Positions 1 to 3,867 of a stretch of 6,701 bases of DNA are shown in pieces (position 1 is the first letter of the stretch; each line of letters opens with the position of its first letter). The position numbers and the translations under genes were made by a program. Under the pieces are notes generated by a model. It was not told the origin of the DNA. It did not search any database and saw only the letters and a program-made list of their open reading frames with translations. The stretch comes from an uncultured Clostridia bacterium. Lineage in GTDB: Bacteria; Bacillota; Clostridia; TANB77; CAG-508. The DNA lies in assembly GCA_947631315.1 (NCBI GenBank), contig CANRLA010000075.1:1-6701 (forward strand), read 5' to 3'.

Positions 1-503
1 GGTCTAGCTTCATTTGATTCTAAAGCAGTTTTTATTGTTCCGTTGTCTCTTTTAATTTCTCTAACACTTATTACATCTCCAGCTTTTATTAAGTAAGATG
101 GAATGTTAACTTTCTTTCCATTTACATTAAAAGCTTCGTGTGTTATAAGCATTCTAGCTTGTGTTCTAGAACTTGCAAATCCTAATCTATATACAACATT
201 ATCTAATCTGCTTTCTAGTAATGTTAATAAAGCTTCACCTGTTTTTCCTTTTGTTTTAGTTGCCATTGTATAGTATTTTCTAAATTGCTTCTCTCCAACA
301 CCATAGAATGACTTTGTTTTTTGCTTTTCTCTTAATTGTGTTCCGTATTCAGAAAGTTTTGCTTTTTTCTGTCCGTTTTGTCCAGGTGCATAATTTCTTC
401 TGCTTATACTGCATTTGTCAGAATAACATCTTTCGCCTTTTAAGAATAACTTTTGTCCTTCTCTACGGCAGATACGGCACACTTCGTCCTTATATCTTGA
501 CAT
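1..503 (-). CDS. rpsD: Small ribosomal subunit protein S4 (uS4), 3' end missing
   Basis: S4 binds 16S rRNA early in assembly of the 30S body and in several bacteria represses its own operon. The first 167 residues are visible, and the gene runs off the left edge; the family is usually about 200 residues. C9, C12, C26 and C31 form a C-X2-C-X13-C-X4-C zinc site, so this is the zinc-containing form. An S4 RNA-binding domain spans roughly residues 97-150 (LESRLDNVVYRLGF, then VNGKKVNIPSY and KAGDVISV). The ATG at 501-503 has an AAGGAG ribosome site just upstream. It follows rpsK by 54 bases and is the last visible gene of the alpha-type unit; rpoA and rplQ would be expected beyond the edge (inference). 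The identity is not in doubt. Confidence 0.98.
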   Translation of the reverse strand, partial: MSRYKDEVCRICRREGQKLFLKGERCYSDKCSISRRNYAPGQNGQKKAKLSEYGTQLREKQKTKSFYGVGEKQFRKYYTMATKTKGKTGEALLTLLESRLDNVVYRLGFASSRTQARMLITHEAFNVNGKKVNIPSYLIKAGDVISVREIKRDNGTIKTALESNEAR

Positions 504-557
504 TTATTTTTCTCCTTTCATTTTTATAAAACATTTAATTTATATAATAAAAAGTTG

Positions 558-959
558 TTATACTCTTCTTCTTTTTGGTGGTCTACATCCATTATGTGGT
601 ATAGGTGTTACATCTTTAATAGATGTGATTTCTAAACCTGCTGTTTGTAGAGCTCTTATTGCAGATTCACGACCTGCACCTGGTCCTTTTACAAATACTT
701 CTATTGTCTTTAGTCCGTGTTCCATAGCTGCTTTTGCTGCTGTTTCAGCAACTTCTCCAGCTGCAAATGGTGTGCTTTTTCTAGAGCCTTTAAATCCTAA
801 TCCTCCAGCACTTGCCCAAGATAGAACATTTCCTTGAACATCAGATATTGTAACTATAGTATTGTTAAAGCTTGAACTAATATGAGCTTTACCAGTTTGT
901 ATATTTTTACTAATTCTTCTTCTTGTTCCTTTTTTGCTTGAACTCTTTGTAGTAGCCAT
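558..959 (-). CDS. rpsK: Small ribosomal subunit protein S11 (uS11)
   Basis: S11 sits on the 30S platform near the mRNA exit and contacts 16S rRNA next to the Shine-Dalgarno/anti-Shine-Dalgarno duplex. The protein has 133 residues, close to the usual 125-135. Diagnostic segments are AHISSSFNNTIVTISD (about 25-40), the KGSRKSTPFAA block (about 57-67), KGPGAGRESAIRALQ and the invariant C-terminal NGCRPPKRRRV. The ATG at 957-959 is preceded by AGGAG. It lies 36 bases after rpsM and 54 before rpsD, with no terminator-like structure in either gap, so the three genes should be cotranscribed. Nothing in the protein is unusual. Full length and intact. Confidence 0.99.
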   Translation of the reverse strand: MATTKSSSKKGTRRRISKNIQTGKAHISSSFNNTIVTISDVQGNVLSWASAGGLGFKGSRKSTPFAAGEVAETAAKAAMEHGLKTIEVFVKGPGAGRESAIRALQTAGLEITSIKDVTPIPHNGCRPPKRRRV

Positions 960-995
960 TATTTATCTCCTTTCTAAAAAATTCATTATCATAAA

Positions 996-1364
996 TTATT
1001 TTGATTTACCTTTGCTAACTAATTTTCTTGGTCCTTTTCTTGTACGAGCATTTGTTTTTGTTCTTTGTCCTCTTACTGGAAGTCCTCTTTTATGTCTCAT
1101 ACCTCTATAGCATCCCATTTCAATTAATTGTTTAATATTTAAAGCTACTTCTCTTCTTAAATCACCTTCAACAGTGTATTCAGCCATTGCTTTTCTTATT
1201 GCTTGTTCTTGTTCTGCTGTTAAATCTTTTACTCTAATATCTGGGTTTACTCCAGCATCTTTTAGAATTTTTTGAGATCTTTTTAAGCCTATTCCATAAA
1301 TATAAGTAAGTCCAATTTCTACTCTTTTTTCCTTAGGTAGATCAACTCCTGCTAAACGAGCCAT
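996..1364 (-). CDS. rpsM: Small ribosomal subunit protein S13 (uS13)
   Basis: S13 is a 30S head protein that forms intersubunit bridges to the 50S and contacts P-site tRNA with its basic tail. The protein has 122 residues, the normal length. It starts MARLAGVDLPKEKRVEIGLTY, carries the YGIGLKRSQKIL helix-hairpin-helix region at about 23-34, the block GCYRGMRHKRGLPVRGQRT at 84-102, and ends in the basic tail RKGPRKLVSKGKSK. The ATG at 1362-1364 has an AGAGGTGT ribosome site at about 1370-1377. It is the first gene of the rpsM-rpsK-rpsD unit and is preceded by an unusually long structured gap of 272 bases, described separately, which could govern its translation. Confidence 0.99.
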   Translation of the reverse strand: MARLAGVDLPKEKRVEIGLTYIYGIGLKRSQKILKDAGVNPDIRVKDLTAEQEQAIRKAMAEYTVEGDLRREVALNIKQLIEMGCYRGMRHKRGLPVRGQRTKTNARTRKGPRKLVSKGKSK

Positions 1365-1398
1365 TTTTACACCTCTTTCTTTCTTGTTTAATTTTCTA

Positions 1399-1452
1399 TT
1401 GTTTTTTATATTAATTGATTTTAATTTTATAAAATATTAATATAAAAAACAA
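1399..1452 (-). other. 17-bp perfect AT-rich hairpin before rpsM
   Basis: Bases 1399-1415 and 1436-1452 are exact reverse complements (17 bp, one G-C pair) around a 20-base loop that itself contains the palindrome ATTTTATAAAAT. In the transcript this stem lies between the pseudoknot region and the rpsM ribosome site, about 20 bases upstream of the latter. On the minus strand its 5' arm starts with a U-rich run (TTTTGTTTTTT). It could spatially separate the leader fold from the ribosome site or take part in attenuation. Its role is inferred; only the repeat is seen. Confidence 0.6.
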
Positions 1453-1468
1453 AATTAAGTATTATCTT

Positions 1469-1572
1469 AAAGTTCTAAAGGTGAAATGCACTAAATAAAT
1501 ACTAAATGTATCGATTTGAAAGGTTTTATCTTCTACATTTAATATTTAGTTAGTCTTTAGAAACTTTCAAAT
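1469..1572 (-). promoter_or_regulatory. Putative autoregulatory leader RNA (nested pseudoknot), possibly S4-responsive
   Basis: Read as minus-strand RNA, three helices can be drawn. Helix A pairs 1564-1572 with 1514-1522 (AUUUGAAAG/CUUUCAAAU), extended by 1561-1563 with 1524-1526 around a one-base bulge. Helix B pairs 1543-1550 with 1490-1497 and 1534-1541 with 1503-1510, with a 1x5 internal loop. The 3' strand of A lies in the loop of B, which makes an H-type pseudoknot. Helix C pairs 1555-1560 with 1475-1480 and encloses B. Helix C can grow by another 6 bp (1562-1567 with 1469-1474) only by displacing part of A, so two states compete. Position upstream of rpsM-rpsK-rpsD matches the E. coli alpha-operon leader, where S4 binds a nested pseudoknot. 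The fold was drawn by hand; S4 binding is inference. Confidence 0.5.
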
Positions 1573-1584
1573 AAAATATATATA

Positions 1585-1622
1585 AACACAAATCTAAATC
1601 AGCCGCTTACTAGATTTGTGTT
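1585..1622 (-). terminator. Stem-loop after rpmJ, weak terminator or attenuator candidate
   Basis: Bases 1585-1596 and 1611-1622 form a perfect 12-bp inverted repeat (AACACAAATCTA/TAGATTTGTGTT) with a 14-base loop that contains the only GC-rich patch nearby (AAGCGGCT on the minus strand). It begins 14 bases after the rpmJ stop. On the minus strand the stem is followed by a mixed U/A tract (TATATATATTTTATTT), not a clean U run. It could be a partial terminator, an RNA-processing site or a 3'-end stabiliser that separates infA-rpmJ from rpsM. The repeat is certain; the function is not. Confidence 0.45.
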
Positions 1623-1636
1623 AATATCAAAATACA

Positions 1637-1750
1637 TTATCCTTGTCTTTGTTTATGTTTTGGATTTTCACATATAACTCTAACAACACCTTTTCTTTTG
1701 ATTACTTTGCATTTATCGCATATCTTTTTTACTGATGGTCTTACCTTCAT
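1637..1750 (-). CDS. rpmJ: Large ribosomal subunit protein L36 (bL36)
   Basis: L36 is the smallest 50S protein and helps organise 23S rRNA. The complete 37-residue protein starts MKVRPSVKKICDKCKVIKRK and ends CENPKHKQRQG. C11, C14, C27 and H32 make the C-X2-C-X12-C-X4-H zinc ribbon, so this is the zinc-binding form. The ATG at 1748-1750 has a very strong AGGAGGTG ribosome site (1759-1766) at 8-base spacing. The order infA-rpmJ-rpsM is standard, but the spacing is not: 189 bases lie before the gene and 272 after it up to rpsM, and both gaps contain inverted repeats. That isolation suggests separate control or processing of this gene (inference). Confidence 0.98.
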   Translation of the reverse strand: MKVRPSVKKICDKCKVIKRKGVVRVICENPKHKQRQG

Positions 1751-1777
1751 TTTTGATACACCTCCTATATTTGCTTG

Positions 1778-1844
1778 CTAATGGTTGATATGTGAAGTCA
1801 AATGTAAATAAATTACATCTCACTTCACACCTCAACATCATTAG
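1778..1844 (-). other. 67-nt imperfect hairpin upstream of rpmJ
   Basis: Four stacked stems of 6, 5, 8 and 6 bp nest around a 5-base loop. Bases 1778-1783 pair with 1839-1844, 1784-1788 with 1832-1836, 1791-1798 with 1822-1829, and 1802-1807 with 1813-1818. They are interrupted by a 2-base bulge, a 2x2 and a 3x3 internal loop. The base of the hairpin is 11 bases from the rpmJ ribosome site, and no U tract follows on the minus strand, so it does not look like a terminator. A regulatory RNA element or an RNase III-type processing site are possible roles (inference). Confidence 0.55.
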
Positions 1845-1848
1845 TTTT

Positions 1849-1886
1849 ATTTTTAATTTTAAATTATATTTTTAATTTTAAATTAT
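1849..1886. repeat. 19-bp tandem repeat, two perfect copies
   Basis: ATTTTTAATTTTAAATTAT occurs at 1849-1867 and again immediately at 1868-1886 without mismatch. It lies in a nearly G/C-free stretch between infA and rpmJ (about 1845-1939). Slippage in low-complexity sequence would explain it. On the transcript it gives an A-rich, probably unstructured spacer ahead of the rpmJ hairpin. Confidence 0.8.
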
Positions 1887-1939
1887 TATTATTTTTATTT
1901 TAACTTTTTAATTTTGAGTTTTATTATTATTTATGTGTT

Positions 1940-2158
1940 TTATTTTGCTCTCCATATTATTCTTCCTTTATTTAAATCGTATGGAGAAAGTTCAATTTTA
2001 ACTTTATCTCCTGGTAAAATCTTAATATAGTTCATTCTTAACTTTCCTGAGATATGTGCTAAAATTTCATGTCCATTTTCTAGTTTAACTTTAAATAATG
2101 TATTTGGTAAAGCTTCTGAAACTATACCATCTACTTCTATTACATCCTCTTTTGACAT
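1940..2158 (-). CDS. infA: Translation initiation factor IF-1
   Basis: IF-1 binds the 30S A site and, with IF-2 and IF-3, sets the fidelity of start-codon selection. The 72-residue protein is exactly the usual length and is one S1-type OB fold. Landmarks are MSKEDVIEVDGIVSEALPN, FKVKLENGHEILAHISGKLR (about 22-41), the MNYIKILPGDKVKIELSPYD block (42-61) and the ending KGRIIWRAK. The ATG at 2156-2158 has an AGGAGG site with 11-base spacing. It is the first gene after a perfect-consensus promoter in the end of map, giving a predicted 5' leader of about 55 bases. The L14e-like KOW-domain gene found between map and infA in some Clostridia is absent; the gap is only 76 bases. Confidence 0.99.
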   Translation of the reverse strand: MSKEDVIEVDGIVSEALPNTLFKVKLENGHEILAHISGKLRMNYIKILPGDKVKIELSPYDLNKGRIIWRAK

Positions 2159-2220
2159 ATATTATAGAGCCTCCTATTTATTTGAATATTGACATAATAA
2201 GCGAGTTTAACACAATAATA

Positions 2221-2249
2221 ATTATATAATATTTTTATATCAATGTCAA
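2221..2249 (-). promoter_or_regulatory. Perfect-consensus vegetative promoter for infA and downstream genes
   Basis: On the minus strand TTGACA (2244-2249) is followed by a 17-base spacer and TATAAT (2221-2226): both hexamers match the sigma-70/sigma-A consensus at all positions with ideal spacing. The -35 box lies in the last codons of map (LTLI, stop at 2235-2237) and the -10 box is in the intergenic region. Transcription would start near 2214, about 55 bases before the infA ATG. This gives infA-rpmJ-rpsM-rpsK-rpsD a promoter independent of the upstream spc genes. No other gap in the window shows a comparable match. Confidence 0.85.
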
Positions 2250-3005
2250 TATCTCTGGTTCGTTTTCTGTAATTAAAATTGTATTTTCATAATGTGCTGA
2301 TAAACTTTCATCTAAAGTCCAAATTGACCAACCATCATCAGCTTGGCAGATATCAGGTTTTCCAGCTGTAACCATTGGCTCAATTGCTAAAGTCATACCT
2401 GGTTCTAGTCTGATTCCTCTACCTGCTTTTCCAAAGTTAGGTATTCCTGGATCTTCATGCATTTCTCTTCCTATTCCGTGTCCTTCAAACTCTTTTATTA
2501 CAGAATATCCATTTTTCTTAACATATTCTCCTATTGTATGAGAAATGTCTCCTAATCTATTTCCTTTTTTAGCAAATTTTATACCTTCAAAGAATGCTTG
2601 TTTTGTTACTTCTATTAAGTTTTTTGCCTCATCAGAAACAGTTCCAACTGTGTAAGTTCTAGCACAATCACCATTAAATCCATCTTTATAAGCGACTAAA
2701 TCAATACTTACAATATCTCCATCCAATAATATTGCGTTTTTTGATGGAATACCATGAATTATATTATCATTAATAGATGCACAAATAGCTCCTGGAAAAT
2801 CCATTACCCCTTTTATTCCACTTGGGTAACCTTTTTCTGCTGGTGTAGCACCATATTTTCTCATCGTACTTTCTGCAATTCTATCTAACTCTAATGTTGA
2901 TATTCCCGGTCTAATTGCTTTTTCAACTTCTTTTTGAGTAAGATTAGCTATTCTACATGCTTCTCTCATTTTTTCAATTTCAGATTTGGATTTAATAGTT
3001 ACCAT
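2235..3005 (-). CDS. map: Methionine aminopeptidase, type I
   Basis: This cytosolic metalloenzyme removes the initiator Met from nascent proteins when the second residue is small. The 256-residue protein is near the usual 248-255. The pita-bread fold metal ligands are visible: D102 (SIDL), D113 (NGDCARTY), H176 (GHGIGREMHE), E209 (AIEPM) and E240 (YENTILIT). The substrate-side histidines H84 (IIHGIPS) and H183 are also present. It lacks the N-terminal SH3-binding zinc extension of longer forms. About eight extra residues sit between GY and FPGAICASIN (about 61-69) compared with the B. subtilis-type sequence. The ATG at 3003-3005 has an AAGGA site. It is 113 bases after adk, and that gap is A-rich with no clear promoter or hairpin. 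Its last codons carry the -35 box of the infA promoter. Confidence 0.98.
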   Translation of the reverse strand: MVTIKSKSEIEKMREACRIANLTQKEVEKAIRPGISTLELDRIAESTMRKYGATPAEKGYPSGIKGVMDFPGAICASINDNIIHGIPSKNAILLDGDIVSIDLVAYKDGFNGDCARTYTVGTVSDEAKNLIEVTKQAFFEGIKFAKKGNRLGDISHTIGEYVKKNGYSVIKEFEGHGIGREMHEDPGIPNFGKAGRGIRLEPGMTLAIEPMVTAGKPDICQADDGWSIWTLDESLSAHYENTILITENEPEILTLI

Positions 3006-3118
3006 TTTAGTTTCCTTTTTAATTACTTGATTTTTATTTTTTTCTATTTATTATTTTTATCTTTTATTTCTGTTTTAATTTTGTTTATTTGAATTTATTA
3101 TTTTACTTTATTGATACT

Positions 3119-3781
3119 TTATTTTAATCTTCTTTCAATTATTTGAAATGCTTTTTCAGTTGTATCTTCTTTGGTCGTATTAGAATAAATATCTATATCT
3201 ATAGTTTCCAAAATTCCCTCTTTTTTGTAAAAAGATATTAATGGTTCTGTATTTTTATAATAGACATTTAATCTTTCTTTAATGGTTTCAGGTTTATCAT
3301 CATCTCTTACTATTAATTTTGAACCACATACATCACATATACCTTCGACTTTAGGTGGCATAAATATAGTATTAAATGTTGCTCCACATTCTTTGTTTGA
3401 ACATATAACTCTACTTGAAGTTCTTTTGATAATATCTTCATCAGGTATACATAAATTTATTACTGCTGTAACAGATTTTTCTTTTTGGTTTAAAAATTTT
3501 TTTAGGCTTTCTGCTTGATTTATGGTTCTTGGAAATCCATCTAATAACACATCACCTAATTCCATTAACTTATCTTCTACCATTGATATAGTTATGTCAT
3601 CAGGAACTAAATTCCCATTAGAAATATATTCATTTGCTTTTTTTCCTAAATCTGTATCTCTTTTAATTTCATCTCTAAAAATATCTCCAGTAGATAAATG
3701 TGTCAAATTATATTTTTTGCAAATCTCTTTGCCTATAGTACCTTTACCACTTCCTGGCGCTCCTAACATTATAATATACAT
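3119..3781 (-). CDS. adk: Adenylate kinase, zinc-lid form
   Basis: The enzyme interconverts ATP + AMP and 2 ADP in the cytosol, balancing adenine nucleotides. The 220-residue protein has the P-loop GAPGSGKGT (7-15), the AMP-binding segment STGDIFRDEI (30-39), DGFPRT (81-86), and the lid region with R120, R124, R159 and R170. The lid has four cysteines, C127, C132, C149 and C152, as expected of Gram-positive zinc-lid enzymes. The first pair is spaced C-X4-C (CSNKEC) instead of the usual C-X2-C. The ATG at 3779-3781 has an AAGGAG ribosome site. It lies between secY and map as in most Firmicutes, 86 bases after secY, with a hairpin in the gap that may reduce readthrough. Function is clear; the lid spacing is the only oddity. 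Confidence 0.98.
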   Translation of the reverse strand: MYIIMLGAPGSGKGTIGKEICKKYNLTHLSTGDIFRDEIKRDTDLGKKANEYISNGNLVPDDITISMVEDKLMELGDVLLDGFPRTINQAESLKKFLNQKEKSVTAVINLCIPDEDIIKRTSSRVICSNKECGATFNTIFMPPKVEGICDVCGSKLIVRDDDKPETIKERLNVYYKNTEPLISFYKKEGILETIDIDIYSNTTKEDTTEKAFQIIERRLK

Positions 3782-3806
3782 AATTTTTCTCCTTACAAAA
3801 TATTAT

Positions 3807-3864
3807 AAAAGCCATTCCACGAAGCTATCTACACGTAGATAGCTTCTATATGCTTTAGGCTTTT
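3807..3864 (-). terminator. Two-tier hairpin between secY and adk, partial terminator candidate
   Basis: An inner 12-bp stem (3821-3832 with 3835-3846, GAAGCTATCTAC/GTAGATAGCTTC) and an outer 7-bp stem (3807-3813 with 3858-3864, AAAAGCC/GGCTTTT) form a long hairpin just after the secY stop. On the minus strand it ends GGCTTTTATAATATTTTG, a broken U tract, which suggests incomplete termination. On the plus strand the tail is GGCTTTTTTATT, a cleaner terminator, so it could also block antisense transcription. A partial stop here would lower adk-map output relative to the ribosomal genes (inference). Confidence 0.6.
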
Positions 3865-3867
3865 TTA

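Noticed and set aside
308..529. Plus-strand open frame of 73 codons antisense to rpsD
   Set aside because: It is a shadow of the conserved rpsD frame, with no credible ribosome site and a Phe/Leu-rich composition typical of antisense AT-rich coding sequence.
625..837. Plus-strand open frame of 70 codons antisense to rpsK
   Set aside because: It lies wholly inside the conserved rpsK gene and has no homology or start signal of its own.
1713..1841. A 42-codon minus-strand open frame starting MMLRCEVRCN that runs through the rpmJ-upstream hairpin and into rpmJ out of frame
   Set aside because: There is no ribosome site before its ATG, it has no recognisable similarity, it overlaps rpmJ in another frame, and the inverted repeats explain the sequence better.
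2189..2217. TTGACA on the plus strand in the map-infA gap
   Set aside because: No -10 hexamer at suitable spacing and no plus-strand gene follows; it is the mirror arm of the inverted repeat.
3006..3118. The 113-base A-rich gap between adk and map
   Set aside because: Examined for a promoter, hairpin or small gene; nothing beyond the map ribosome site could be supported.
3678..3706. TTGACA-N17-TATTTT on the minus strand within adk
   Set aside because: It encodes the conserved LTHLSTGDIF segment, the -10 box matches only four of six bases, and an internal promoter would produce a truncated adk message; probably chance, although it could in principle serve map.
3802..3830. TATAAT on the minus strand just before adk
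   Set aside because: The position 17 bases upstream reads AGATAG, not a -35 box, and the TATAAT is part of the tail of the hairpin.
3282..3842. Two plus-strand open frames (3282-3518 and 3522-3842) antisense to adk
   Set aside because: Both mirror adk codons; the second runs into the secY-adk hairpin. No ribosome site or recognisable domain.
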